Shown here: piece after piece, positions 37,523-47,350 of the stretch
Layout of the letters: every line of letters starts with the position of its first letter
How positions within the stretch are numbered: position 1 is the stretch's first letter
Assembly: GCF_004519405.1 (NCBI RefSeq)
Contig: NZ_SGWI01000008.1
Span: 62,001-126,000 of the forward strand
Source of the DNA: Pseudomonas sp. BCA17
Lineage (GTDB): Bacteria > Pseudomonadota > Gammaproteobacteria > Pseudomonadales > Pseudomonadaceae
Direction: 5' to 3'
DNA: 64,000 nt
Position numbers and translations under genes: made by a program
Notes under the pieces: model-generated
Databases searched by the model: none
Told to the model about the DNA's origin: nothing
What the model saw: the letters and a program-made list of their open reading frames with translations, nothing else

Positions 37523-39421
37523 TTACAGGTTCAGTAGCGCCATGCGCTCGCGCACCGCTGCCTCAATGCCGGCCTCATCCAGCCCGCATTCAGCCAGCAT
37601 CTGCGCCGGTTTGGCATGTTCGACGTAAACATCCGGCAAGCCCAGGTGCAGCACCGACTTGAGCACGTTCTCCCGCGCCAGGAACTCACTGACCGCCGCG
37701 CCCGCGCCACCCATGATGGCGTTCTCTTCGATGGTCACCAACAGCTCATGGCTACCGGCAACTTCGCGCACGAGCGCTTCGTCGAGCGGCTTGACGAAAC
37801 GCATGTCGACCACGGTGGCGTCGATCTTCTCGGCCACTTTCAAGGCTTCGGCCAGTTGCACGCCAAACACCAGGAATGCAGTTTTGCTACCTTGGCGGCG
37901 AACGATGCCTTTGCCGATTTCGATAGGCTCCAGGTCCTTCTCGATCACTGCATTCGGGCCGGTCCCACGTGGATAACGCACGGCGGCCGGGCCGTTGTAC
38001 AGGTGGCCTGTGCTGAGCATTTTGCGCAGTTCGTTCTCGTCGCTCGGTGTCATCACCAGCATGCCGGGGATGCAACGCAGGTACGACAGATCGAAACTGC
38101 CGGCGTGGGTAGGGCCGTCTTCGCCCACCAGGCCGGCGCGATCAATGGCGAACAAGACGTCGAGATTCTGCACGGCCACATCGTGAACAAGCTGGTCATA
38201 AGCGCGCTGCAGGAACGTCGAGTAAATCGCCACCACCGGCTTGGCGCCTTCACAGGCCATGCCGGCGGCGAACGTGACCGCGTGCTGTTCGGCAATCGCC
38301 ACGTCGAAGTAGCGCAACGGGAAACGCTCGCTGAACGCCACCAGGTCGGAGCCTTCCTTCATCGCCGGGGTTATGCCTACCAGGCGCGGGTCGGCGGCGG
38401 CCATGTCGCACAGCCATTCGCCAAACACCCCGGAATACTTCGGCCCGCTGGCTTTTTTCGGCGCGGCGGCGGGGGCGTCCAGCGGTTCCAGCTTGGTGAT
38501 CGCGTGGTAGCCGATCGGGTCGACTTCCGCCGGGGCGAAGCCTTTGCCCTTCTTGGTGACGATATGCAGGAACTGCGGGCCCTTGAGGTCACGCATATTG
38601 CGCAACGTGGCGATCAGGGTCGGCAGGTCGTGGCCGTCGATGGGGCCGATGTAGTTCCAGCCCAGCTCTTCGAACAGGGTGCCGGGCACCAGCATGCCCT
38701 TGGCATACTCTTCAGTGCGGCGGGCAATTTCCCACGCGCCGGGCAGACGCGAGAGCACCTTCTTGCTGCCTTCACGCATGCTGGCGTAAGTACGGCTGGA
38801 AAGGATTTTGGCCAGGTAATTGGACAGGCCACCGACATTGCGCGAGATCGACATGTCGTTGTCGTTGAGGATCACCAGCATGTTGGCGTCCACTTCCGGC
38901 GCGTGGTTCAGCGCCTCGAAGGCCATGCCGGCGGTCAGCGCGCCGTCACCAATCACCGCAATCGCCTTGCGATCGCTGTTTTGCAGACGGGCGGCAATCG
39001 CCATGCCCAGCGCCGCACTGATAGAGGTGCTGGAGTGGCCGACGCCAAAGGTGTCGTACTCGCTCTCGGCGCGACGCGGGAAGGCGGCCAGGCCGTCTTT
39101 CTGGCGCAGGGTGCCCATGCGCTCGCGACGACCGGTCAGGATTTTATGTGGATACGCCTGGTGGCCCACGTCCCACACCAGCCGGTCATCCGGCGTGTCG
39201 AACACGTAATGCAGGGCGATGGTCAGCTCGATCACGCCCAGCCCGGCACCGAAATGCCCACCGGTCTGGCCGACCGTGTAGAGCAATTCCAGGCGCAACT
39301 CATCGGCCAGGGTTTCCAGCTCGGCTTCACCCAGTCGACGCAGGCCGTCCGGCGTGGCAGCACGGTCGAGCAGGGGCGTGGACGGGCGCTTGCGGGGAAT
39401 CTCTTGAAACGTCGTGGGCAT
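37523..39421 (-). CDS. dxs: 1-deoxy-D-xylulose-5-phosphate synthase
   Basis: 632 residues, a full-length Dxs. The thiamine-diphosphate site is visible ([19 protein letters not shown], then [13 protein letters not shown]), along with [14 protein letters not shown] and the C-terminal transketolase region SNxF-like [19 protein letters not shown]. It makes DXP, the first step of the MEP isoprenoid pathway. It lies downstream of ispA and xseB in one operon. Confidence 0.97.
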   Translation of the reverse strand: MPTTFQEIPRKRPSTPLLDRAATPDGLRRLGEAELETLADELRLELLYTVGQTGGHFGAGLGVIELTIALHYVFDTPDDRLVWDVGHQAYPHKILTGRRERMGTLRQKDGLAAFPRRAESEYDTFGVGHSSTSISAALGMAIAARLQNSDRKAIAVIGDGALTAGMAFEALNHAPEVDANMLVILNDNDMSISRNVGGLSNYLAKILSSRTYASMREGSKKVLSRLPGAWEIARRTEEYAKGMLVPGTLFEELGWNYIGPIDGHDLPTLIATLRNMRDLKGPQFLHIVTKKGKGFAPAEVDPIGYHAITKLEPLDAPAAAPKKASGPKYSGVFGEWLCDMAAADPRLVGITPAMKEGSDLVAFSERFPLRYFDVAIAEQHAVTFAAGMACEGAKPVVAIYSTFLQRAYDQLVHDVAVQNLDVLFAIDRAGLVGEDGPTHAGSFDLSYLRCIPGMLVMTPSDENELRKMLSTGHLYNGPAAVRYPRGTGPNAVIEKDLEPIEIGKGIVRRQGSKTAFLVFGVQLAEALKVAEKIDATVVDMRFVKPLDEALVREVAGSHELLVTIEENAIMGGAGAAVSEFLARENVLKSVLHLGLPDVYVEHAKPAQMLAECGLDEAGIEAAVRERMALLNL

Positions 39422-39531
39422 CAGGCGAATCGTTATAGGTATAAAAGAGGCGGCAGTTTACCTCAAGCATCGCAAACTGCCCACGCGGAGCGCCGAACTT
39501 GGCTGATATGCGGCGTGAATGGCCGCACTTA

Positions 39532-40419
39532 TCAGTGGCGACGTTCGACGATATACCGCGCCAGGTTGCGCAGTGGCTCGGCTGCCGCGTCGAAAGGTCG
39601 CAGGGCATCCAGGGCCTGGTCGCGCAGTTCCAGGGCGTAGACCTTGGCGGCGTCAAGGCCGAGCAGCGACGGATAGGTCGGTTTGTCCCGTGCGATATCG
39701 GCACCTTGGCGTTTGCCCAGGGTGGCGGTGTCACTCTCCACGTCGAGAATGTCGTCCTGCACCTGGAATGCCAGGCCGATGGCTTGGGAGTAGGTCTGCA
39801 GAGCCGCCAATTGCGCAGCTTGCGCGCGGCCACTGGCCAGGGCACCCAGGTGCACGGCGGCTTCGATCAGTGCGCCGGTCTTGTGGCGATGCATATGTTC
39901 CAGGGCTTGCTGGCCCAGTTTGAGGCTGACGGAGCCCATGTCGATGGCTTGCCCGCCCACCATGCCGGCCGGGCCCGCGGCATGGGCCAGTGCGGTCACC
40001 ATGCGCAGGCGGATCTCGGCACTCACGCTGCTCAAGCGCGGGTCCAGCAAGGCGCTGAACGCCAGGCTCTGCAGGCCGTCACCGGCCAGAATCGCATAAG
40101 CCTCGTCAAAGGCTTTATGGGTCGTCGGCTGGCCGCGACGCAGGTCGTCGTCGTCCATGGCCGGCAAATCGTCATGCACCAGGGAGTAGGCGTGAATCAG
40201 TTCTACCGAACACGCCGCGCCATTGGCCTGCTCGGCCGGCGCACCCAGCGCTTCACAGGCCGCATAGGCCAGCAAGGGGCGCACACGCTTGCCGCCATTC
40301 ATCACGCTGTAGCGCATGGCTGCATAAAGGCGGTCCATTTCTGGGCTTGGCGCAACGAACAACGGTTCCAGCGCCGCATTGACCCGGGCTTGGCTACTGG
40401 CCTGATACGCGTCGATCAT
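39532..40419 (-). CDS. ispA: Farnesyl diphosphate synthase (geranyltranstransferase)
   Basis: A 295-residue prenyl synthase with both aspartate-rich motifs: [14 protein letters not shown] and FQVQDDILD. It elongates IPP and DMAPP to farnesyl diphosphate. The ATG overlaps the xseB stop by four bases. Confidence 0.96.
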   Translation of the reverse strand: MIDAYQASSQARVNAALEPLFVAPSPEMDRLYAAMRYSVMNGGKRVRPLLAYAACEALGAPAEQANGAACSVELIHAYSLVHDDLPAMDDDDLRRGQPTTHKAFDEAYAILAGDGLQSLAFSALLDPRLSSVSAEIRLRMVTALAHAAGPAGMVGGQAIDMGSVSLKLGQQALEHMHRHKTGALIEAAVHLGALASGRAQAAQLAALQTYSQAIGLAFQVQDDILDVESDTATLGKRQGADIARDKPTYPSLLGLDAAKVYALELRDQALDALRPFDAAAEPLRNLARYIVERRH

Positions 40420-40658
40420 TGCGGCTCTTCCGCATCGAAAGGTTCCTCGGCCAACTCCCCGTCACGTTCCAGCAGCACCTGCACCTTCTGCTCCGCCTGC
40501 GCCAACGCGCTCTGGCAGTCGCGAGTCAGGCCGATGCCTTGCTCAAACGCCGTCAACGAGTCTTCCAGCGACAACTCGCCGTTCTCCAGACGCTCGACCA
40601 GGGTTTGCAGGTCGGCGAGGGATTGTTCGAAATCGAGTGCAACTTTTTTGCGGGCCAT
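40416..40658 (-). CDS. xseB: Exodeoxyribonuclease VII small subunit
   Basis: An 80-residue XseB with the conserved [33 protein letters not shown] and [17 protein letters not shown]. It forms exonuclease VII with XseA, encoded elsewhere. It is the first gene of the xseB-ispA-dxs operon. Confidence 0.96.
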   Translation of the reverse strand: MARKKVALDFEQSLADLQTLVERLENGELSLEDSLTAFEQGIGLTRDCQSALAQAEQKVQVLLERDGELAEEPFDAEEPQ

Positions 40659-40736
40659 GGCGGCTATTCCGGTAGACGGTAAACCGGCGCGACACTAGCA
40701 GACATGGGGGACTGGGGCAAATGAGGAGGGGGTGTT

Positions 40737-40940
40737 TCAGTTGCCCCGACCGTTGATTTGATAGCGCGTGCTACGGCCCCCACCGGCTAATCGCACCAGG
40801 CAGTTTTTATCCAGCAAGTCCGCCAGGTGTCGCGTTGCCGTGGCCTTGGATACCTTCGCTACGGCTGCCAGATCCAGTGTGGATGGTCCATCGAGGAAAT
40901 ACCTGAGGCGTGAGCCGAATAGGGTGCTTATTCGGCTCAT
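40737..40940 (-). CDS. Small winged-helix protein, probable remnant of a Fic-family C-terminus
   Basis: 67 residues. AAVAKVSKATATRHLADLLDKNCLVRL followed by GGGRSTRYQIN is a winged helix like the C-terminal domain of some Fic-family (DUF4172) proteins. No Fic core is present, so this is either a truncated gene or a free DNA-binding domain. The first codons lie inside the left half of a large inverted repeat, so expression from this ATG is uncertain. Confidence 0.5.
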   Translation of the reverse strand: MSRISTLFGSRLRYFLDGPSTLDLAAVAKVSKATATRHLADLLDKNCLVRLAGGGRSTRYQINGRGN

Positions 40941-40982
40941 TTAGTGAGCCGATTGTGCATCCTAATCGGCTCACGCCTCAGG
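40902..40982. repeat. Composite inverted repeat with four GAGCCGA(A/T) half-sites
   Basis: Outer 17-base perfect arms occupy 40902-40918 and 40966-40982. Inside them two tandem hairpins share the motif GAGCCGAAT/ATTCGGCTC and GAGCCGAT/ATCGGCTC. It overlaps the start of the small winged-helix ORF and approaches the MerR gene stop. Confidence 0.8.
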
Positions 40983-40992
40983 CGGGCATTGC

Positions 40993-41358
40993 CTACGACT
41001 GAGTGCATCGCTCTTGTGCGTTCTTCAATTGGCTTTCGAATTCAAGCAAGCCTGCCTGCATCTTTTGCAGCGTAATGATCTGCACCGCCAGCTCGTGCTT
41101 CTTGTTGGCGATGGCCTGGTCCGCCCGTTCCCAAGGCAATGTGTCACCTTGATGCCCGTGCAGGATTTCCTGCAATTCCTTGAGCTTGAACCCCAGCTGT
41201 TGCGCGCACTTGATAAACATCAGCAGCTCGACGCTCTGCTCCGAATAAACCCGATACTGGCCCTGCCGCTGCGGTGCCGGCAGCAGCCCAATTGCCTCAT
41301 AGTGACGAATCGCCTTGATGGTGGTGCCCGACCTTTGCGCGGCTTTGCCGATGTACAT
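40993..41358 (-). CDS. MerR-family transcriptional regulator
   Basis: 121 residues: a MerR helix-turn-helix (YIGKAAQRSGTTIKAIRHYEAIGLLPAPQR), then a coiled-coil dimerisation helix. No clear metal-binding cysteine pair is present in the short tail (one C in AQERCTQS). The ATG at 41358 has an AAGGGA site at good spacing; an earlier in-frame ATG is less likely. The gene begins inside the 3' end of the upstream reductase gene, so the two are co-transcribed and it probably controls their shared promoter. Confidence 0.88.
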   Translation of the reverse strand: MYIGKAAQRSGTTIKAIRHYEAIGLLPAPQRQGQYRVYSEQSVELLMFIKCAQQLGFKLKELQEILHGHQGDTLPWERADQAIANKKHELAVQIITLQKMQAGLLEFESQLKNAQERCTQS

Positions 41359-41941
41359 GAAAATTCCCTTTTTCAAATAGTGCGAGGACCTGTTTCAACC
41401 ACTTGGCCCGCTGCGTCAGTGTAGAGCCCAGCACTGGCCCGAACAGTAACGTCTTGACCGGCTTGATGCCACACAACCCCAGCGTGGTCTTGCGCATCTG
41501 ATGGATGCCCGGCATGTGATAGAACCAGCGGTAGTACCACGGTGGTGTATCCAGGGTCACCAACAGGTGTGCGGTCCGGCCTCGCAGCAGCTTGTCGGGG
41601 AAAGCCTTGCCTGCCCGGTACTTGAAGGCAAAACCGGACAGGAAAACGCGGTCAATGAAGCCCTTCATCAAGGCGGGGATGCCGCCCCACCAGATCGGGA
41701 AGACAAACGTCAGATGGTTGGCCCAGAGGATGTCGGATTGCGCGCTGAGCAGGTCGGGTTCCAGCGGTTGGCTCTGGCTGTAGCCGTGATGCAGGACCGG
41801 GTCGAAAGCCAGGTCGCCCAAGCGCAGGACGCGTATTTGATGACCGGCGGCTTTTGCGCCGTGGATGTAGGTGTCAGCCAGGGCCGAACAGAAACTGGTG
41901 GAGGATGGGTGGCCGAGGATGACGAGGATGCGTTGGGACAC
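41297..41941 (-). CDS. Flavodoxin-fold NAD(P)H oxidoreductase (quinone-reductase type)
   Basis: About 214 residues. ILVILGHPSSTSFCSALADTY and HLTFVFPIWWGGIPALMKGFIDRVFLSGFAF are signatures of the NQO1/KefF/MdaB flavoprotein family. I choose GTG at 41941, because an in-frame TTG at 42001 falls within the -35 of a MerR-type promoter. It shares 62 bp with the merR start. A quinone or electrophile detoxification role, controlled by the MerR protein, is inferred. Confidence 0.85.
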   Translation of the reverse strand: MSQRILVILGHPSSTSFCSALADTYIHGAKAAGHQIRVLRLGDLAFDPVLHHGYSQSQPLEPDLLSAQSDILWANHLTFVFPIWWGGIPALMKGFIDRVFLSGFAFKYRAGKAFPDKLLRGRTAHLLVTLDTPPWYYRWFYHMPGIHQMRKTTLGLCGIKPVKTLLFGPVLGSTLTQRAKWLKQVLALFEKGNFHVHRQSRAKVGHHHQGDSSL

Positions 41942-41969
41942 GGTGGGGTGAATCCTGAAAGGGGGTTTC

Positions 41970-42001
41970 AGGGTAGGGGGTGCCGTATAGGGGAGAGTCA
42001 A
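41970..42001 (-). promoter_or_regulatory. MerR-type promoter with 20-bp spacer
   Basis: On the minus strand TTGACT is followed 20 bases later by TACCCT. Spacers of 19-20 bp are typical of promoters activated by MerR proteins. Transcription would start near 41962, about 21 bases before the chosen GTG. Confidence 0.55.
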
Positions 42002-42166
42002 GGACCACGGCTAACGCCATGTTTGTTGTCGACCCAATGGCGAATGGTCTCGGCAATACGCTGGTGCTACATATTGAAAACCGCCTGCGGGAGCGCAGCG
42101 GCTCAATTTGCCCAGCATTGAACAGATTGAGCGAGAGTTGGCCCGGTCGAACCGGGCAAGTAAAGA

Positions 42167-42190
42167 AAGCCTGCTTTTCAGGGCAGGCTT
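42167..42190 (-). terminator. Rho-independent terminator
   Basis: The stem AAGCCTGC / GCAGGCTT, followed on the minus strand by TTCTTTA, lies just past the stop of the hydrolase gene. Confidence 0.7.
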
Positions 42191-42209
42191 GTCGTCACAC
42201 TCGGTCGGC

Positions 42210-42842
42210 TTACTTCTGATGGGCCGTCAGCGCCGCGTACCCATTCATCAAGTTGCGATAGTTAGGAATACGTTGGGACAACAGGTTCCCCAGCCCTTCG
42301 ATATCGTTGCGCCAGTCGCGGTGCAGCTCACACGCCACCGAGAACCAGTTCATCATCTGTGCCCCGGCTTGGGTCATCCGGTTCCATGCCGCCTGTTGCA
42401 CCGTGGTGTTGAATGTTCCCGACGCATCGGTGACCACAAACACATCAAACCCTTCCGCCAGCGCCGACAACGTCGGGAACGCCACGCATACATCCGTCAC
42501 TACACCGGCAATGATGATCTGCTTGCGGCCGGTCGCCTTGATCGCCTTGACGAAGTCTTCGTTGTCCCACGCGTTAATCTGACCAGGGCGAGCGATGTAC
42601 GGCGCGTCCGGGAACATTTCCTTCAGCTCCGGCACCAGTGGGCCGTTGGGGCCTTGCTCGAAGCTGGTGGTGAGAATGGTCGGCAGGTTGAAGAACTTGG
42701 CCAGGTTCGCCAGGGCGAGCACGTTGTTTTTGAATTCGTTGGGGGAGAAGTCCTGCACCAGGGAGATCAGGCCGGTCTGGTGGTCGACCAGCAGAACCAC
42801 GGCGTCGTCTTTGTTGAGGCGGTTGTAGGTTGGAGTGCTCAT
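42210..42842 (-). CDS. YcaC-like isochorismatase-family hydrolase
   Basis: A 210-residue cysteine hydrolase of the YcaC type. D20 lies in VVLLVDHQTGL, and the nucleophile cysteine lies in GVVTDVCVAFPTLSALAEGF. The ATG at 42842 is chosen; earlier codons lack family similarity. It is monocistronic and ends at a terminator. Substrates of this family are largely unknown. Confidence 0.9.
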   Translation of the reverse strand: MSTPTYNRLNKDDAVVLLVDHQTGLISLVQDFSPNEFKNNVLALANLAKFFNLPTILTTSFEQGPNGPLVPELKEMFPDAPYIARPGQINAWDNEDFVKAIKATGRKQIIIAGVVTDVCVAFPTLSALAEGFDVFVVTDASGTFNTTVQQAAWNRMTQAGAQMMNWFSVACELHRDWRNDIEGLGNLLSQRIPNYRNLMNGYAALTAHQK

Positions 42843-43057
42843 GGTTGAATCCTTTTTTTGTTTAGGTTGGTTGGGCGTTGCGTTCAACATGGGCACAGGT
42901 TAATGGGTCAGTGGCGGGGGATAAATCGGGCGGCGCGTGTCTTACTGTCAACTGGGGCGTGACAATTGATGGAGAGGATTTGTGCAGCGCGGCGATCACG
43001 GGTTGATCGGTGATGCGCGCATTACCGAGACCATCGCCGATGCAGTCGTGCGGGCAG

Positions 43058-44149
43058 TCAGTTCCTTGCCCTGAGGCGGATACTGGCAAATGTCGATTCT
43101 CCCCTGGCTTGCTCCAGGGCACTCGTCGGCATCGGCATCGGCATCGGCGTCGGCGCTGCCTGAATCATCGGTTTCAAAACGATGGGTCGCTCATCGGCCT
43201 TCACCAGGCGCTCGTCACTGGGAGGCACGCCAAAGTACTCCCGGTAACATTTGGAGAAGTGCGGCGTGGACACAAACCCACAGAGCAAAGCCAACTCCAC
43301 CAGTGAGATTGGGGGTTGCTTGAGTAATTGCCGTGCGCGGATCAACCGCAACCGCAGGTAATAACGTGAGGGTGAACAGTGCAGGTACTTCTGGAACATC
43401 CGCTCAAGCTGCCGGCGAGACAGGGACACATACGCCGCCAGTTGATCCAGGTCGATCGGATCTTCCAGGTTCGCCTCCATCAGCGTGACGACTTCCTGCA
43501 ACTTCGGCTGCTGAGTGCCCAGCATATGTTTGAGCGGCACACGCTGATGGTCTCGTTCATTGCGCATGCGTTCGTACACAAACATGTCAGAGATCGCCGC
43601 CGACAGCTCGTGCCCATGATCACGACCAATCAAGTACAGCATCATATCCATCGGCGCGGTGCCGCCTGAACTGGTCAGGCGGTTCCGGTCGAGGGTGAAC
43701 ACGCTGGCGCTGAGGGTCACCCGTGGAAAGGCTTCCTGCATGGCCGCCAGCCATTCCCAATGCACGCTGCATTCGAACCCGTCGAGCAACCCCGCCCGGG
43801 CCAATACCCAGCTACCTGTACAAATACCGCCCAGACGCTTGGAATGTCGCGCCTGGGCGCGTAGCCACTTCACCAGCTCGCCGGTCACCGTGTTTTGAAT
43901 GCTCGTACCGCCGCACACCAGTACGATATCGGCGGGCGGCGCGCTGCCTATCGAGCAGTCGGGCGTGATGGGCATGCCATCGCTGGCCCATACGGGATTA
44001 CCGTCGCAACTGACGGTGTGCCAACGATAGAGCTCCTGGCCCGACAGCTGGTTGGCCATGCGTAGCGGCTCAACGGCAGACGCCAATGAGATCAAGGTGA
44101 ACTGATCCAGCAGCACAAACGCCAGGCAGGTCACCGGCTGTGCTTTCAT
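43058..44149 (-). CDS. GlxA-family AraC-type regulator with Pro-Met repeat tail
   Basis: 363 residues: a DJ-1/PfpI-like domain (elbow GGICTGSWVLA) followed by an AraC helix-turn-helix domain ending VELALLCGFVSTPHFSKCYREYFGVPPS. The C-terminal tail contains PMPMPMPT, encoded by a tandem hexamer. The ATG at 44149 overlaps the permease stop by four bases, so it is probably co-transcribed with, and may regulate, the amino-acid permease. Confidence 0.9.
   Translation of the reverse strand: MKAQPVTCLAFVLLDQFTLISLASAVEPLRMANQLSGQELYRWHTVSCDGNPVWASDGMPITPDCSIGSAPPADIVLVCGGTSIQNTVTGELVKWLRAQARHSKRLGGICTGSWVLARAGLLDGFECSVHWEWLAAMQEAFPRVTLSASVFTLDRNRLTSSGGTAPMDMMLYLIGRDHGHELSAAISDMFVYERMRNERDHQRVPLKHMLGTQQPKLQEVVTLMEANLEDPIDLDQLAAYVSLSRRQLERMFQKYLHCSPSRYYLRLRLIRARQLLKQPPISLVELALLCGFVSTPHFSKCYREYFGVPPSDERLVKADERPIVLKPMIQAAPTPMPMPMPTSALEQARGESTFASIRLRARN
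43128..43151. repeat. Tandem hexamer (GGCATC)3 GGCGTC
   Basis: Three perfect GGCATC units and one variant lie in frame within the regulator gene and encode the Pro-Met repeats. Slippage here would change tail length without shifting the frame. Confidence 0.85.
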
Positions 44150-45555
44150 GGACCCGAGGCCACCGTCACCGGCTTGCCCAGACGCTCGGGTTGCCGCGCC
44201 GTGATCACGCCTACCAGTGAAATCAGCAATGCCAGGACGATTGTCGAAGACACCTCGAAGCGATGTTCGGGCGTCAGCAGCATCACCGCCAATGCGCAAC
44301 AGATGAAGCCGATGACCACCCAGGTCAGCCAGGGAAACAGCCACATCTTGAACGTCAGCGTGACATTGCGGCGCTGCAGGACCTTGCGCATGCGCAGTTG
44401 CGACACGGCAATCACCAGGTACACCAGCAAGGCAATGGCCCCCGAACTGGCCAGCAGAAACTGGAACAGACCGGCCGGCATGAAGTAACTGAGCAGCGTC
44501 ACGCCGGCCCCCAGTACCGTACTGGCGATCACGGCAGCCCTGGGCACACTCGCGGCGGATGTTTTTTTCATCAATGCGGGCGCATCCCCTCGCTTGCCGA
44601 GGGAATACAGCATGCGCGAGGCAATGTAGATGGACGAGTTCATGCAACTGGCCACGGCAATCAACACCACCATGTCCACCAGTAGCTTGGCGTGCGGAAT
44701 GTTCATCAGCTCAAGGGCGCGCTGATAAGAGCCCACCGAGGCCAACAGGGGATCATTCCAGGGCACCACGGAAATCACCACGAAGATCGACAGCACGTAA
44801 AACACGCCAATGCGCCACATCACCGAACGCGTGGCGCGGGCGATATTCTGCGCCGGGTTGCTGGACTCGGCGGCCGCGATGGTGACCGCTTCCGTCCCGA
44901 TGAAACTGAACATGATGGTAATGAAGGCTCCGACCACCGCAGGCAAGCCGTTAGGTGCGAAACCGCCATGTTCTTCCATCAGCCGACTCAAACCGCTGGC
45001 CTCGCGCTCGGGAATCCAGCCCATCAGCACCGCGCCTCCCAGGCCGATAAAACCGATGATCGCCACGACCTTGGCCATGGCAAACCAGAACTCGAATTCG
45101 CCGTACTTGGAGACGCTGAACAAATTGGTGACCACCAACAAAAAAATCGACAACAAGGCGAACAGCCAAGCGTCGATCTGCGGGAACCACTGGTTCAGGA
45201 TATGCCCGGCGGCCAGGGCCTCGATGGGAATCACCAGCACCCAGAACCACCAGTACAGCCAGCCGATCGTGAACCCGGCCCAGCGGCCGATGGCCTGGTC
45301 GGCGTACGTCGAGAATGAACCGGTGTCCGGATTGGCCACCGCCATCTCGCCCAGCATACGCATGACCAGCACCACCAACAGGCCGGAAAACAGATACGCC
45401 AGCATCACCGCCGGACCCGCCGCCGCAATGGCGTGCCCGGAGCCCACAAACAACCCCGCGCCGATAATGCCTGCGATGGAGAGCATGGTGACATGACGCG
45501 GCTTGAAACCCTGCGCCAACTGGCCGTTGGAATCTTTTGAATTCAGGCAATTCAT
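44146..45555 (-). CDS. GabP-like amino-acid permease
   Basis: A 469-residue APC-family transporter with about twelve transmembrane helices. The signature FKPRHVTMLSIAGIIGAGLFVGSGHAI and GEMAVANPDTGSFSTYADQAIG match the GabP/AAT subgroup. GABA or a related amino acid is the likely substrate but cannot be fixed. The ATG at 45555 is preferred. It is followed in the same operon by a GlxA-type regulator. Confidence 0.9.
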   Translation of the reverse strand: MNCLNSKDSNGQLAQGFKPRHVTMLSIAGIIGAGLFVGSGHAIAAAGPAVMLAYLFSGLLVVLVMRMLGEMAVANPDTGSFSTYADQAIGRWAGFTIGWLYWWFWVLVIPIEALAAGHILNQWFPQIDAWLFALLSIFLLVVTNLFSVSKYGEFEFWFAMAKVVAIIGFIGLGGAVLMGWIPEREASGLSRLMEEHGGFAPNGLPAVVGAFITIMFSFIGTEAVTIAAAESSNPAQNIARATRSVMWRIGVFYVLSIFVVISVVPWNDPLLASVGSYQRALELMNIPHAKLLVDMVVLIAVASCMNSSIYIASRMLYSLGKRGDAPALMKKTSAASVPRAAVIASTVLGAGVTLLSYFMPAGLFQFLLASSGAIALLVYLVIAVSQLRMRKVLQRRNVTLTFKMWLFPWLTWVVIGFICCALAVMLLTPEHRFEVSSTIVLALLISLVGVITARQPERLGKPVTVASGP

Positions 45556-45987
45556 CGTTGTTTTTATTCTCTGTGATCGACGTTGGGACGTACTGACCAT
45601 TAAGTCAGGCGATCATCATTTTTTAATGATGAGTCACCATACGTGGCATGCCGGCCGCAAAAATAGCCTCATAACGGCGCGCAAGTGCTTGATATCGACA
45701 TTGGAGGCACTGGCTCGCCAGCTCAAGACTTGTCAGGAAGTCCGTAGTCAGCGCGTTAAATGCCACACCGTGCACACAGTGGCTGGACAGTCCCGGATGT
45801 CTGATGGTCGACCAAAATGGCCGCCGAAAATTACTGAGCCGGTAGGTGGAATTTCCCTGGCGCCCTTTTTGCCCCACTCCAGGGCCGGATCAGATCAAAT
45901 TGAGGCCATCGGATAGCGGAATGTCTGGAGGTCCCGGAATAGCTGAGCTATCAGGAAGACTCCTGGATGGAGACGGATTATTTCAGG

Positions 45988-46008
45988 CATTAAAAAGCCG
46001 GCTTGTGG
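45988..46008. repeat. attL copy of the 21-bp island direct repeat
   Basis: The 21 bases C + ATTAAAAAGCCGGCTTGTGG are repeated exactly at 52296-52316. The flanking bases differ on both sides, which defines the repeat ends. It marks the left end of the integrated island. Confidence 0.85.
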
Positions 46009-46073
46009 TTAGCTTTTTATTGATATAGGTATTTGAAAATTAATAAGTTAGCATTTTTATAGGGTCCTCAGTT

Positions 46074-46093
46074 CCCCCACTTGTTCCCCCACT
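46074..46093. repeat. Left copy of the arm-site-like repeat
   Basis: CCCCCACTTGTTCCCCCACT contains two CCCCCACT units in tandem and matches the copy at 52161 with one mismatch in 20 bases. Position near each island end suggests integrase arm-binding sites. Confidence 0.65.
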
Positions 46094-46261
46094 TTTTGTG
46101 ATTTTAGCCTGATTTTTTTCGGCAAAAGACCGGCTTTTTTAGTAGGTATTGGTCCGTATTTTTTCCCGCTTTTGCATCGAGCTGTCATCGGAAAAAATCG
46201 AGCAGCTTAAACAAGGCCCTTAGGGCAGGCTGTTTCAGCCTGCACAAAAAGCTGACCTCCC

Positions 46262-47350
46262 CTAGCAGGTAGCCATCTCAGGCTTGAAACTACTGGTGGT
46301 AAGGCGTTTGAGCGCAATATCAAGCGCTTGATCGTCGAACAGCTTGCTTTTGCGAGAGGCCGCACCGGCTCCACCATCCCACTGGCTCAATGCTTCGCGC
46401 ACGGCAGGAACGGTCGGAGAAACCCCTCCCTGGCTCAGCAACCAATCAACCGTTGCCAATAACTCCATTCCAAAGGGGGACTCAAAGCCATCGATCAGCT
46501 CGACGGTGCGCTCCAGCGCTAGGGAATACTCCTTGGCTTCTGTTTTGAGATAGGTTTGCAGAAAGGCTTTACGTTCTTCGTCAAACCAGATCACATCACT
46601 GATCCCTGCATCACTGATGCGTTTGTCGCAATGCAGATAGCTACCATCAAGATTATTGAGCAGATGCTCCAATCGATTGGCATACGGACCGTATTTATGA
46701 GCGACAAACTTAAGGTTCAGAGGATTCTCGGTGCCCGGCAGCTTTTCAATTGCGCGTTCCAGGAACCAGGCCAGCTTCTGTATCTCAAGCAGGCTGCATT
46801 CCATGCCTAAAACCCAATAGCGTCGAACCAATTCGGCAATGAGCGCGCGAGCAGGCGTGAGCTTTTCCACTCCGCTACGTTTGGCGACATTCAGATACTG
46901 GCTGGAAGGTTCGAACACTAAGACATCTACATCTAGATCACTCAACACAGCAATAATCTGTTCGCGGACTTCAGGCCATTTCAAGCCACCGTTACCGGCG
47001 CCCAGCGGTGGGACGGCCACAGACTTGACCTGATTTTCAATCAGAAAACGGCGCAGATCATGCAGGCCTTCCGTCACCCAGGCCATCTGCGAAGGTGATC
47101 GCCAGTGACGTTTGGTAGGGAAGTTTACGATCCAGCGAGGGCCTTCCAGTTCGTTGACTGCAGTTACGTGAACTCTGCCTGTCTCCACTTCGCCAGCCTT
47201 GCAGGCAGCTGAGTACAGACGGTAATTTTCCGCGAAGCGCTCTTTGAACATCAGCGCGATACCTTTACCCATCACGCCAACGGTATTCACCGTATTGACG
47301 AGGGCTTCGGTCTTGGCTTCCAGAAGGTTACCTTGAGTAAATTTTATCAT
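46262..47350 (-). CDS. darG: DarG antitoxin: macrodomain DNA ADP-ribosylglycohydrolase
   Basis: 362 residues. Residues 1-155 are a macrodomain with [36 protein letters not shown] and [12 protein letters not shown], which removes ADP-ribose from DNA bases. Residues about 165-362 are the DarG C-terminal domain ([35 protein letters not shown]), which in the family binds and blocks DarT. The ATG at 47350 overlaps the darT stop as ATGA; an earlier ATG at 47362 would lie inside darT. It is the last gene of a three-gene cassette. Confidence 0.92.
   Translation of the reverse strand: MIKFTQGNLLEAKTEALVNTVNTVGVMGKGIALMFKERFAENYRLYSAACKAGEVETGRVHVTAVNELEGPRWIVNFPTKRHWRSPSQMAWVTEGLHDLRRFLIENQVKSVAVPPLGAGNGGLKWPEVREQIIAVLSDLDVDVLVFEPSSQYLNVAKRSGVEKLTPARALIAELVRRYWVLGMECSLLEIQKLAWFLERAIEKLPGTENPLNLKFVAHKYGPYANRLEHLLNNLDGSYLHCDKRISDAGISDVIWFDEERKAFLQTYLKTEAKEYSLALERTVELIDGFESPFGMELLATVDWLLSQGGVSPTVPAVREALSQWDGGAGAASRKSKLFDDQALDIALKRLTTSSFKPEMATC

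Larger units (their letters stand above)
45556..46261. other. 706-bp intergenic region with the left island junction
   Basis: The right-hand 270 bp belong to the island; the rest is the chromosomal flank upstream of the permease. It holds the inverted repeat TCATCATT-TTTT-AATGATGA at 45613-45632, the attL copy, an arm-site-like repeat at 46074 and the hairpin GCAGGCTG-TTT-CAGCCTGC at 46225-46243 beyond the darG stop. No gene is convincing; a minus-strand 84-codon frame at 45623-45877 is not supported. Confidence 0.6.

Noticed and set aside
42002-42160. A possible gene remnant encoding AETIRHWVDNKHG on the minus strand
   Set aside because: Only about 22 codons are open and no family could be named.
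42862-43122. An 86-codon minus-strand ORF
   Set aside because: It overlaps the end of the GlxA-type regulator and lacks any recognisable pattern.
45623-45877. An 84-codon minus-strand ORF near the island
   Set aside because: No family resemblance or clear ribosome-binding site; the composition looks non-coding.
46225-46243. A terminator after darG
   Set aside because: The hairpin GCAGGCTG-TTT-CAGCCTGC lacks a T-tract on the strand where darG transcription would need it.
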